8,343 bases of DNA from CAZKMM01 sp964553915 (GCA_964553915.1 CAZKMM010000115.1:1-8343), one strand, 5' to 3'. Shown: positions 1-6,648, counted from the first letter of the stretch. Notes: generated from the sequence alone by a model not told the origin. Translations and numbers: made by a program.

Positions 1-723
1 GATGAGCGTCTGGAAGGCTTGACCGATGAAGAGGTGGATACCTTCTATTCCTGCACCCTCTGCCAGAGCTTTGCTCCCAACCATGTTTGCGTTGTCACTC
101 CGGAGCGTCCTGGTCTGTGCGGGGCTTATAACTGGCTGGACTGCAAAGCTGCCTATGAAATCAATCCTACCGGTCCCAACCAGCCGGTGCCCAAAGGAGA
201 GGTAATTGACCCGGTTTATGGGCAGTGGAAAGGTGTGAATGAGTTTATTAAAAAGGCGAGCAGAGGTGCGGTGGAATGGTATGATATGTATGGTATTTTA
301 CGACAACCTATGACAAGCTGTGGATGTTTTGAATGTATCTGTGCGGTTCTTCCAGGCTGTCAGGGCTTTATGACCGTTGACCGCGACTTTAAAGGAATGA
401 CCCCGATCGGAATGAAATTCAGCACCCTGGCAGGAATGGTGGGCGGGGGGAATGTTACTCCCGGATTTGTGGGTCATTCTAAGTTTTATATTACCAGCCG
501 GAAGTTCCTCAGTGCAGAGGGCGGACTTTTGAGAATGGTCTGGATGCCCAAGCACTTAAAAGAAGAGATTATGGAAAGGCTAAAAAAACGGGCGGAGGAG
601 TTAGGAGTTCCAGACCTGCCGGATAAAATCGCAGATGAGACCGTTGCCACCACCGAGGAAGAGCTTTTGGAATTTCTTAAAAAGGTGAATCATCCGGTAT
701 TGGAGCTTCCGCCCCTGATGTAA
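1..723 (+). CDS. acsB: Acetyl-CoA synthase (CODH/ACS beta subunit), C-terminal part, 5'-truncated by window edge
   Basis: The protein condenses a methyl group from CoFeSP, CO from CO dehydrogenase and CoA into acetyl-CoA in the cytoplasm. The frame is open from base 1, so the gene begins upstream; the TTG at 19 is an internal leucine codon. The 240 visible residues contain the complete A-cluster site. Cys18, Cys21, Cys30 and Cys40 match the four cysteines of the [4Fe-4S] cube (506, 509, 518, 528 in Moorella AcsB). Cys107-Gly-Cys109 is the CGC motif that holds the distal nickel (595-597). The 89-residue distance between the two groups is identical to Moorella, and the Phe after the second cysteine (Phe512) is also present. 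By this alignment about 490 N-terminal residues are missing and the C-terminus is at the usual place. acsC follows 58 nt downstream, so co-transcription is likely. The identification is firm. Confidence 0.96.
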   Translation, partial: DERLEGLTDEEVDTFYSCTLCQSFAPNHVCVVTPERPGLCGAYNWLDCKAAYEINPTGPNQPVPKGEVIDPVYGQWKGVNEFIKKASRGAVEWYDMYGILRQPMTSCGCFECICAVLPGCQGFMTVDRDFKGMTPIGMKFSTLAGMVGGGNVTPGFVGHSKFYITSRKFLSAEGGLLRMVWMPKHLKEEIMERLKKRAEELGVPDLPDKIADETVATTEEELLEFLKKVNHPVLELPPLM

Positions 724-764
724 GAAAACTGATTTGTTAGCTGGTTTGAAGGTGCGGAATAAAA

Positions 765-773
765 GGAAGGAGG
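765..773 (+). promoter_or_regulatory. Shine-Dalgarno sequence of acsC
   Basis: GGAAGGAGG lies 8 nt before the ATG at 782. It is a near-perfect anti-16S match and fixes the acsC start. Confidence 0.85.
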
Positions 774-781
774 GTTAGGAA

Positions 782-2122
782 ATGGCACTTTCAGGATTAG
801 AAATTTACAAAAAGCTTCCTAAGACCAATTGCGGTGATTGTGGAGTGCCCACCTGTATGGCGTTTGCGATGAAGGTGGCTGCTGGTCAGGCGGAAATCAC
901 TGCTTGTCCCCACGTTGACCAGAAGGTGGTGGAGGAGCTGGGCGAAGCTGCGGCTCCGCCCATTCGCACGGTTGAAATTGGTGCAGGCGATTGGGCGTTT
1001 AAGGTCGGGGGAGAGCTGGTTCTCTGCCGGCATGAGAAGACCTTTGTCAACCCCTGCGGGATTGGGGGAATGCTCACTGACCAGATGAGCGATGAGGAGG
1101 TAGATGCTCAAATCAATGCCATTAAAGACCTTCAGTATGAGCGGATTGGTCTTATTCTTCACGCAGACCTTTTTGCGGTAAAAAGCGATGACCCGAATAA
1201 ACTGGCATCGCTTGCTAAAAAAGTGGCAGATAATTCTCCTGCCTGCATTATGTTAATGAGCGAAAAGGTTGATGCCCTTAAAGCTGGACTGGAAGCGGTT
1301 AAGGACAAAAAACCGGTGCTTTACTGTGCTACCAAAGATAATGCGGACCAGGTGGCAGAGCTGGCAAAATCTGCCGGGGTGCCGGTGGTGGTTAAAGGAA
1401 ACGGGCTGGAAGAGGTGGCAGAGCTTACCCAGAAGCTGGCAGATGCCGGGCTTAAAGACCTTTTGATTGATACCGGTGCTCGGGATATCAAGACCGCATT
1501 TGAACATCAGGTGCAAATTAGAAGAACCGCAATTAAAAATACTTTCCGTCCCTTCGGATATCCTACGGTGGTATTTCCTGGAGAGATGACCGATGACCCG
1601 GCTATGGAGGCAATTTATGCCTCTATCTTTGTTGCCAAATACGGCGGGATTGTGATTTTAAGCCGGTTTCGTCCTGAGGTGATTTTCCCGCTTCTGGTGG
1701 AACGGCTCAATATTTACACTGACCCGCAAAGACCAATGGCACAGTCTCCGGGAATCTATGAAATCAACAATCCGGATGAAAATGCTCCGGTGCTGGTCAC
1801 CAGCAATTTCTCTCTTACTTACTTTATTGTTTCCGGGGAGCTGGAAAGTGGACGGGTTCCTTCCTGGCTCCTGGTGGTGGATACCGAGGGGTTGAGCGTG
1901 CTCACTGCTTGGGCAGCCGGGAAATTTGGTGCAGATATAATTGGTCCCTTTGTTAAGAAGAGCGGGATTGAGGAGAAAATTAAACATCGCAAGTTAATTA
2001 TACCTGGTTTAGTTGCTGGTATTTCTGGTGAGCTGGAAGATGAACTTTCTGATTGGGAGATTATTATTGGTCCCCGGGAAGCGGCACATGTTATTCCCTT
2101 TTTGAAAGAATACTGGAAATAA
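782..2122 (+). CDS. acsC: Corrinoid iron-sulfur protein large subunit (CoFeSP gamma / CdhE-type)
   Basis: This is the cobalamin-carrying subunit of CoFeSP, which takes a methyl group from methyl-THF through AcsE and hands it to the A-cluster of AcsB. It is 446 residues long, the usual bacterial length. The N-terminal domain carries a low-potential [4Fe-4S] site with Cys17, Cys20, Cys25 and Cys42, in the motif NCGDCGVPTC followed by a more distant cysteine. In the family this cluster reductively reactivates Co(II). The central part (about residues 60-310) corresponds to the TIM barrel, and roughly the last 120 residues to the corrinoid-binding domain. The ATG is set by a strong Shine-Dalgarno. 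The gene sits between acsB and acsE, 19 nt ahead of the latter. Its usual partner, the small subunit AcsD, is not in the window. No defects are visible. Confidence 0.95.
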   Translation: MALSGLEIYKKLPKTNCGDCGVPTCMAFAMKVAAGQAEITACPHVDQKVVEELGEAAAPPIRTVEIGAGDWAFKVGGELVLCRHEKTFVNPCGIGGMLTDQMSDEEVDAQINAIKDLQYERIGLILHADLFAVKSDDPNKLASLAKKVADNSPACIMLMSEKVDALKAGLEAVKDKKPVLYCATKDNADQVAELAKSAGVPVVVKGNGLEEVAELTQKLADAGLKDLLIDTGARDIKTAFEHQVQIRRTAIKNTFRPFGYPTVVFPGEMTDDPAMEAIYASIFVAKYGGIVILSRFRPEVIFPLLVERLNIYTDPQRPMAQSPGIYEINNPDENAPVLVTSNFSLTYFIVSGELESGRVPSWLLVVDTEGLSVLTAWAAGKFGADIIGPFVKKSGIEEKIKHRKLIIPGLVAGISGELEDELSDWEIIIGPREAAHVIPFLKEYWK

Positions 2123-2127
2123 GAGGG

Positions 2128-2135
2128 AAAGGAGG
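2128..2135 (+). promoter_or_regulatory. Shine-Dalgarno sequence of acsE
   Basis: AAAGGAGG lies 6 nt before the ATG at 2142, in the 19-nt gap after the acsC stop. It sets the acsE start. Confidence 0.85.
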
Positions 2136-2141
2136 GCGAGT

Positions 2142-3026
2142 ATGGAGATTAAGATTATCGGCGAGAATATAAATGTGATGAGCAAGACCCTGGGTCCGGC
2201 AATGAAATCCCGGGACCCAAAGCCGATTCAGGAAACTGCCAAAGCAGAAGCCGAGCAGGGAGTAGATTACCTGGATTTAAATATTGGTCCGGCTCGGAAG
2301 GATGGACCGGACCTGATGAAATGGATTGTTCAGGTGGTCCAGGAAGTGGTGGAGCTTCCCTGCAGTCTGGATACCACCAACCCGGATGCCCTTCGGGCCG
2401 GGCTGGAAGTTCATAAAGGACAAGCCCTGATTAATTCCACCACTCTCCAGCCGGAACGGCTGGAAAAAGTCCTACCCCTGGCTAAAGAGTTTGATACCGA
2501 TATTATCTGTGTGCTCTGGGGGCCAACTGGAATGCCCCGAGACGCTGATGAAAGAGCTATGTTCGCCACCGAGATGATGATGCGGGCAAATGAGCTGGGC
2601 ATTCCCAATGAACGGCTCTGGATTGACCCAATTGTCAGCCCGGTTTCTGTGGAGATCAACCAGGTAAAAGCCTGCGTGGAATTTATGAAGGTTCTTAAGG
2701 ACCTGGTGCCGGGATGCAAGAGCACGGTCGGGCTGAGCAATATCTCCAACGGCACCCCGACTGAGCTTCGTCCCTGGCTCAACCGCACTTATCTGATTAT
2801 GCTTGCTCGCTATGGGCTTTATTCCGCAATTGCTGATGCTTTTGATGAAGACCTGCTCGCCATTGCCCAGGGACAAAGACAGGATATTGTGGAGGTGGTC
2901 TATAAGGTAATGGATGATGAGCCAGTGGAGGTAGATTCCCTCTCTGACGAGCTGAAAAAATACTACAAGACCGCCAAAGTCCTCAAGGGCGATATCCTCT
3001 ATTCCCACAGCTGGCTGGAGGATTAA
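2142..3026 (+). CDS. acsE: Methyltetrahydrofolate:corrinoid iron-sulfur protein methyltransferase
   Basis: The enzyme transfers the N5-methyl group of methyl-THF to Co(I) of CoFeSP. It belongs to the pterin-binding (dihydropteroate synthase-like) TIM-barrel family. Residues that bind the pterin in Moorella MeTr are present in order: Asp77 in SLDTTN (Asp75 of Moorella), Asp162 in WIDPIVSP (Asp160), and Asn200 in VGLSNISNG (Asn199, which contacts N5). The LDLNIGPA stretch near residues 44-51 is also typical. At 294 residues it is about 30 longer than the 262-residue Moorella enzyme. The excess is a charged C-terminal tail after about residue 262, with no recognisable domain. The context after acsC supports AcsE rather than a folate-synthesis DHPS. 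Automatic annotation may still call it dihydropteroate synthase. Confidence 0.92.
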   Translation: MEIKIIGENINVMSKTLGPAMKSRDPKPIQETAKAEAEQGVDYLDLNIGPARKDGPDLMKWIVQVVQEVVELPCSLDTTNPDALRAGLEVHKGQALINSTTLQPERLEKVLPLAKEFDTDIICVLWGPTGMPRDADERAMFATEMMMRANELGIPNERLWIDPIVSPVSVEINQVKACVEFMKVLKDLVPGCKSTVGLSNISNGTPTELRPWLNRTYLIMLARYGLYSAIADAFDEDLLAIAQGQRQDIVEVVYKVMDDEPVEVDSLSDELKKYYKTAKVLKGDILYSHSWLED

Positions 3027-3038
3027 GATAATTTTTTT
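2994..3038 (+). terminator. Possible terminator hairpin at the end of acsE
   Basis: ATCCTC (2994-2999) pairs perfectly with GAGGAT (3018-3023), and a smaller CCA/TGG pairing is possible inside the loop. A run of seven T follows at 3032-3038. The 8-nt gap between stem and T-run makes this a weak candidate. If it works, it would end the acsB-acsC-acsE transcript before the AT-rich PIN-domain module. Confidence 0.3.
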
Positions 3039-3064
3039 GCAATCTCATCTTTGTTTGATATATT
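3037..3064 (+). promoter_or_regulatory. Candidate sigma-70-type promoter for the PIN-domain module
   Basis: TTGCAA (3037-3042) and TATATT (3059-3064) are separated by 16 nt. They match the -35 box at 4 of 6 and the -10 box at 5 of 6 positions. The expected transcription start is near 3071, next to the ATG at 3072. The region is AT-rich, so chance matches are possible. Confidence 0.35.
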
Positions 3065-3071
3065 AAAAAAT

Positions 3072-3263
3072 ATGAGAGCTAAAAAGTTAGCAAGCTCAAA
3101 AGTTAAAAAAGAAAAGAAGGAAAATAGACTAGAAGATGGTCTCAGCCCTGAGGCTAAAGCACTTCTTAAAGAAATTGACCATATCCGTAAAGCGATTGGA
3201 CCTGTAAAATTTAAAATTGCAGACCTTCTAAGAGAAATTAGTCAAGAAGAAAATGAAAAATAG
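3072..3263 (+). CDS. Small basic protein upstream of a PIN-domain gene, putative antitoxin of unrecognised family
   Basis: The frame opens just after the acsE stop. Possible starts are a TTG at 3051 (70 residues) or an ATG at 3072 (63 residues). Neither has a Shine-Dalgarno, and I prefer ATG because the TTG lies inside the candidate promoter. The protein has a very basic N-terminus rich in Lys, which could contact nucleic acid. A mostly helical charged part follows (LSPEAKALLKEIDHIRKAI) and ends in an acidic tail. No AbrB, ribbon-helix-helix, Phd or other standard antitoxin motif is visible. The antitoxin role is inferred only from size and from its position directly ahead of a PIN gene, with an 11-nt overlap (3253-3263) that implies translational coupling. 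Base composition is clearly AT-richer than in the acs genes, which hints at a separate origin. Confidence 0.6.
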   Translation: MRAKKLASSKVKKEKKENRLEDGLSPEAKALLKEIDHIRKAIGPVKFKIADLLREISQEENEK

Positions 3264-3714
3264 CTATGTTCTGGATGCTTCTGTGGCCGCTAAATGGTTT
3301 TTAGATGATGAAGAGCTGGTTGAAATTGCAAGAAGGTTTTTAATCCGGTTCCTGAAAAGAGAAATAATATTCTATGCTCCTTCTATTTTAAAATATGAAA
3401 TCGGACACCTTTTAACCAGAGCATACCGAACGGGAGAAAGAGTCACCAAAAAAGAATGTGAAAAAGCTTATAAAATATTTTGCACCCTTCCGATAAAATT
3501 TTACCATCTAACTGACCTTCAGCGAGAAAAAGCCTTGAATTTTGCCAATAGATACTATCGGGGGTTTTATGATTCTTGTTATTTAATTCTTGCTCAAGAG
3601 ATTAAATGCCGGTGGCTGGTAAGCGAAAAAAGATATAAAGGAGAACTGCCCAAAGGCTTCCCCACAAAATATATTTTAACCTTAGAATCAATAGTCAGAC
3701 CTGATAAAAGTTAA
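3253..3714 (+). CDS. PIN-domain protein, VapC-like putative ribonuclease toxin
   Basis: PIN domains are metal-dependent RNases; VapC toxins of this type cleave tRNA or rRNA. The 153-residue protein starts with the typical YVLDASVAAKWF, where Asp8 is the first metal ligand. Glu49 in KYEIGH is the second, and Asp107 in FYDSCYLILA the third. At the place of the usual T-x-D motif near the C-terminus the sequence reads Ser124-Glu125-Lys126, so the fourth acidic residue is shifted or missing. The length is slightly above the usual 130-140. It overlaps the upstream small gene by 11 nt, the common antitoxin-toxin layout, and ends 23 nt before the preferred start of the DUF3786 gene. The AT-rich composition matches its partner. 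PIN-domain membership is firm; toxin function is inferred. Confidence 0.85.
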   Translation: MKNSYVLDASVAAKWFLDDEELVEIARRFLIRFLKREIIFYAPSILKYEIGHLLTRAYRTGERVTKKECEKAYKIFCTLPIKFYHLTDLQREKALNFANRYYRGFYDSCYLILAQEIKCRWLVSEKRYKGELPKGFPTKYILTLESIVRPDKS

Positions 3715-3722
3715 AGATGACT

Positions 3723-3728
3723 AAGGAG
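3723..3728 (+). promoter_or_regulatory. Shine-Dalgarno deciding the start of the DUF3786 gene
   Basis: AAGGAG sits 9 nt before the ATG at 3738. The upstream ATG at 3717 has no such sequence, and the Shine-Dalgarno would lie inside the longer reading. It therefore supports a start at 3738. Confidence 0.55.
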
Positions 3729-3737
3729 CAGGTTGGA

Positions 3738-4385
3738 ATGTATGACGGGATTCAGAGAGATTTGGTCAAGCAGGATAATTATGAAACTGCGCATCAGCTG
3801 GCAAAGGAAAAGCTCCGGGAAACCGATTTTGTCCAGCAGTGCAGGAAAGCCGGGGCAGAAATTATAGAATCCTCGCCAGAAAAGACCCTTGCCCGAATTA
3901 AATTTATCAATCGGGATTATCTGGTAGAATACCCAGGTGGAGAAATTAAATTTGAAGATACTGGCGAGACCCCTCCCCTCTGGGAGCGAATTATTATTCT
4001 CCATTATCTGGCAAATGCCAGAGGCGCTTCTCAAACCGGGGAGTTGATTTCTTACCAGCAGGTGCCGGATGGATGGCTTTATTACCCGAACTTTGTCAAA
4101 CGCACCACTCAAATCCTTGCCAAGACCTTTGCAGATGACCCGGAAGGGTTCATCCAGGCAGGACTTGCCATTGGCGGAAAGGGGTCATCACTCGGAAAAT
4201 ATGCTCTGGAGATTCCTGCCCTGCCTAAAGTTAGCTATCATTTTGTTATGTGGCCGGGTGATGATGAGTTTGAAACCGAGTTTAACTGCGTGTTTGACCG
4301 CTCCATCATTGATTACCTCCCTGCGGAAGACATCACCGTGCTTGCCAATATGATTGCGGTCAAGCTCATCAAACAGAAGAAATGA
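3738..4385 (+). CDS. DUF3786 domain-containing protein
   Basis: Recognised as DUF3786 by its conserved blocks, numbering from the preferred ATG: ILHYLANARG (87-96), WLYYPNF (113-119), MWPGDDEF (171-178) and DYLPAEDI (192-199). The family has no function I can name; from memory it is found in anaerobes, often near CODH/ACS genes. The protein is soluble, about 215 residues, with no signal peptide or membrane segment. It has only two cysteines (35 and 184), so it is unlikely to carry an Fe-S cluster alone. An in-frame ATG at 3717 would add seven residues, but the Shine-Dalgarno favours 3738. The stop overlaps the start of the nickel-insertion ATPase gene by 4 nt (ATGA), which implies coupled translation and a related role, perhaps in CODH/ACS maturation. 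That role is inferred from context only. Confidence 0.85.
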   Translation: MYDGIQRDLVKQDNYETAHQLAKEKLRETDFVQQCRKAGAEIIESSPEKTLARIKFINRDYLVEYPGGEIKFEDTGETPPLWERIIILHYLANARGASQTGELISYQQVPDGWLYYPNFVKRTTQILAKTFADDPEGFIQAGLAIGGKGSSLGKYALEIPALPKVSYHFVMWPGDDEFETEFNCVFDRSIIDYLPAEDITVLANMIAVKLIKQKK

Positions 4386-5149
4386 AGCTCGCGGTATCCG
4401 GCAAGGGCGGGGTGGGTAAGACCACCCTCTGCGCCTATCTGGCTCAGATATATAAGGAGAAAGGGAACCGGGTTATCTGCGTGGATGCAGACCCGGATGC
4501 TAACCTTGCCCAGGCACTCGGTTTTGAAAATCCGGAACAAATCGTGCCCATTGCGGAAATGAAAGAGCTGGTCAGCGAGCGAACCGGTGCCAAGCCAGGA
4601 AGCTTCGGCGGATTTTTTAGAATGAACCCTAAAGTAGATGACCTTCCAGAAAAACTCTCCTTAGAAAAAGATGGCATCAGACTTTTAGTGATGGGCACGG
4701 TCAAAACCGGAGGAAGCGGATGCGTCTGCCCGGAGAGCGTGCTATTGAAGAATCTTATCCAGCATCTTTTTCTGGAGCGAAAGGATGTGGTGATTCTGGA
4801 TATGGAAGCAGGTTTGGAGCATCTGGGCAGAGCCACTGCCTTTGCAGTGGATTTAATGCTGGTGGTGGTGGAGCCGGGACAGAGAAGCATAGAGACCGCC
4901 AAGGCGGTTCATCGTCTGGCACAGGATATCGGGATTAAAAAGGTTGCGGTGGTCGGGTGTAAGCTCCGAGGTGATAAAGAAGCCCGGATTATTCAAAACT
5001 CCCTTCCCGAGCTTCCCTTCCTTGGATATCTTCCTTATGATGAGCGGATTATAGAAGCAGACCTTCAGGGAAAGCCCCCGTTTGAACTTGCCCCGGATTT
5101 AATTAACCGAGCCAGAGAAATTGTTGAAAAAATCCAAGTTCTAAAATAA
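4382..5149 (+). CDS. cooC: CooC/AcsF-type nickel-insertion ATPase for CODH/ACS
   Basis: A MinD/SIMIBI-class P-loop ATPase that helps load nickel into CO dehydrogenase (CooC) or acetyl-CoA synthase (AcsF). At the N-terminus lies the deviant Walker A GKGGVGKTT (7-15), with signature Lys8. The switch I region VDADPDAN (34-41) contains Asp37. The Cys114-Val-Cys116 motif in SGCVCPE is the metal-binding and dimer-interface CXC of CooC proteins. Walker B is VVILDMEAG (136-144). The 255-residue length is normal. The ATG overlaps the DUF3786 stop in ATGA, and no separate Shine-Dalgarno is needed. The gene lies a few kb downstream of acsB, which fits a maturation role for this complex. CooC and AcsF cannot be told apart with certainty from the sequence alone. 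Confidence 0.93.
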   Translation: MKLAVSGKGGVGKTTLCAYLAQIYKEKGNRVICVDADPDANLAQALGFENPEQIVPIAEMKELVSERTGAKPGSFGGFFRMNPKVDDLPEKLSLEKDGIRLLVMGTVKTGGSGCVCPESVLLKNLIQHLFLERKDVVILDMEAGLEHLGRATAFAVDLMLVVVEPGQRSIETAKAVHRLAQDIGIKKVAVVGCKLRGDKEARIIQNSLPELPFLGYLPYDERIIEADLQGKPPFELAPDLINRAREIVEKIQVLK

Positions 5150-5204
5150 GCTTTTTCCCCTCTTCGGATTGGTCAAGAGAAAAATTTATGCTAATTTATG
5201 AAAA

Positions 5205-5378
5205 ATGGGATTAAACCGTGAAGAGATGAGAGTTGTATTTGATGAAGAGAATGCGAAGTTGATTGAGCCGATTCTTGCGGTGGTCAACCAGATGCCCCGG
5301 GAAATTCGCCCGGAGGTAAAAATCAAAGAGGAAAAAGATAAAATAGAGCTCAGGCTGATTTTCCAAAAGAAAAAATGA
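5205..5378 (+). CDS. Small ORF of unknown function, coupled to the LarA-like gene
   Basis: This 57-codon frame starts at ATG 5205, because an in-frame TGA at 5199-5201 bars any extension, and ends in TGA 5376-5378. The last codons overlap the ATG of the LarA-like gene in ATGA, the same arrangement as DUF3786-cooC. The predicted product is soluble and highly charged. It reads like a short beta-alpha-beta unit: RVVFDEENAKLIEPILAVV, then an Arg/Pro-rich turn, then KIELRLIF and a Lys tail. There is no obvious Shine-Dalgarno and no cysteine or metal motif. An alternative start is ATG 5226. The tight overlap and codon use like the neighbours argue that it is real, but I recognise no family. Confidence 0.55.
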   Translation: MGLNREEMRVVFDEENAKLIEPILAVVNQMPREIRPEVKIKEEKDKIELRLIFQKKK

Positions 5379-6601
5379 TTCCCCCACTCTGCAAAGTCCG
5401 CCAGAAAATCCCTGCTCCAGAGCTGAAAGACCCAATTGCAGAGCTAAGATTCAAACTAAAAGCTCTCTCTTCAATGAATCTTTCCGGAAAGAACATCATC
5501 CTTGCTCTTCCCAGCCGGGGAATATGCCAGATGGACGAGCTTGCCCGGGTTATAATTAACTGGCTCAAAGAAAAAGGAGCCCAGCCCAGCATTGTCCCGG
5601 CAATGGGCTCGCACGGTGCCTCTACCAGCCAGGGGCAGAAAAAGGTTTTAGAAAATCTGGGCATTTCAGAAGAAAATCTTTCCTGCTCAATCAAAAGCGA
5701 GATAGAGCCCAGGCTGGTCGGAGAGCTGGGAGAGGTAAAAATCTATTTTGACCAGCTCGCTTCTCAGGCAGATGGAATTATCCTCCTCAACCGCATCAAG
5801 CCTCATACCAGTTTTTCTGGAAAATATGAATCTGGTTTGTGCAAACTCCTGGCAGTGGGGCTGGGGAAAAAGCAAGGAGCACAGGAAATCCATAAATATG
5901 GACCGGAAAGGCTTTCTCATCTGATTCCCGAGGTGGCAGGGTATCTGCTGAAAAAATTTCCGGTGCTTTTTGGGGTGGCAGTAATTGAGAATTATCGGGG
6001 GAGAATCGCCCGGATAGAGGTGCTGGAAAGTGGAGAGATTCTGGAGAAAGAGCCCAAGCTTCTGGCTCAGGCAAAAGAGCTTATGCCCCGGCTTCCTTTT
6101 AAAGAATTAGAGGTGCTGGTGGTGGATGAAATTGGGAAGGATATCAGCGGAACCGGTCTGGATACCAATGTGATTGGCAGGCTGGATTTAAGGGGGGTTA
6201 AGGAGCCAGATTTTCCCAGGGTCAGAAGAATTGTGGTTTTGAATTTAAGCAAAAATTCCGGCGGAGGATACGGGATAGGTCTGGCAGATATTACCACCAA
6301 AAAAGTGATAGATGCCCTGGACCTTCCTGCCATCCGGGAGAATGCCCTTGCCAGCGGATTTGTGGAGCGGGCAAGAATCCCGCTCTGGTTTGACACTGAC
6401 CAGCAGGCAATTGAATCCGCAATTCAAACCTGCTGGTGCCCGAATATCTCTCAAATTCGGCTTGCCCGAATTAAAAACACCCTCCAGCTGGAGGAATTCT
6501 GGGCAACCGAAAACCTCATCCCTCTGGCTCAGGTGGAGCTGGAGCTTCTCTCTCCTGCCCAACCCCTGGCTTTTGACCCCTCTGGTAATCTTGTCCGTTG
6601 A
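5375..6601 (+). CDS. LarA-like protein (DUF2088, lactate racemase N-terminal domain), probable nickel-pincer-dependent isomerase
   Basis: The 408-residue protein belongs to the LarA superfamily, whose prototype interconverts D- and L-lactate with a nickel-pincer nucleotide bound to a lysine. Family blocks visible are PAMGSHGAST (75-84), NRIKPHTSFSGKYESG (139-154) and LLAVGLGKKQGA (158-169). The residues His80, His144, Lys157 and His173 fall at nearly the spacing of His108, His174, Lys184 and His200 of lactate racemase. The substrate is unknown, since this subgroup differs from true LarA around the lysine. No larB, larC or larE cofactor-synthesis genes are in the window. The ATG overlaps the stop of the 57-codon ORF. 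The protein is probably cytoplasmic, with no signal or membrane segment. Membership is firm; lactate racemase activity should not be assumed. Confidence 0.85.
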   Translation: MIPPLCKVRQKIPAPELKDPIAELRFKLKALSSMNLSGKNIILALPSRGICQMDELARVIINWLKEKGAQPSIVPAMGSHGASTSQGQKKVLENLGISEENLSCSIKSEIEPRLVGELGEVKIYFDQLASQADGIILLNRIKPHTSFSGKYESGLCKLLAVGLGKKQGAQEIHKYGPERLSHLIPEVAGYLLKKFPVLFGVAVIENYRGRIARIEVLESGEILEKEPKLLAQAKELMPRLPFKELEVLVVDEIGKDISGTGLDTNVIGRLDLRGVKEPDFPRVRRIVVLNLSKNSGGGYGIGLADITTKKVIDALDLPAIRENALASGFVERARIPLWFDTDQQAIESAIQTCWCPNISQIRLARIKNTLQLEEFWATENLIPLAQVELELLSPAQPLAFDPSGNLVR

Positions 6602-6648
6602 TTTTCATACAAAATTTTCATTCCAAAGAATATTATATGAAAAAATTC

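Noticed and set aside
19..21. TTG as start of the first gene
   Set aside because: The frame is open to base 1 and the residues before it continue the AcsB alignment, so the codon is internal and the gene is cut by the window edge.
1202..1216. Sigma-54-like TGGCAT...TTGC within acsC
   Set aside because: The distance between GG and GC is 8 instead of 10 nt and the site is inside a coding region. No other -24/-12 element was found.
2472..3008. 178-codon open frame on the minus strand opposite acsE
   Set aside because: It lies wholly over the well-supported acsE, has no recognisable domain and no ribosome site; it is a shadow of codon bias. The same applies to the minus-strand frames over acsB, acsC, cooC, the LarA-like gene and the response regulator.
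5169..5197. TTGGTC-N17-TAATTT as a promoter for the 57-codon ORF
   Set aside because: Both boxes are weak. The overlapping imperfect hairpin (CTCTT/AAGAG, 5160-5179) lacks a T-run, so neither a promoter nor a terminator is convincing here.
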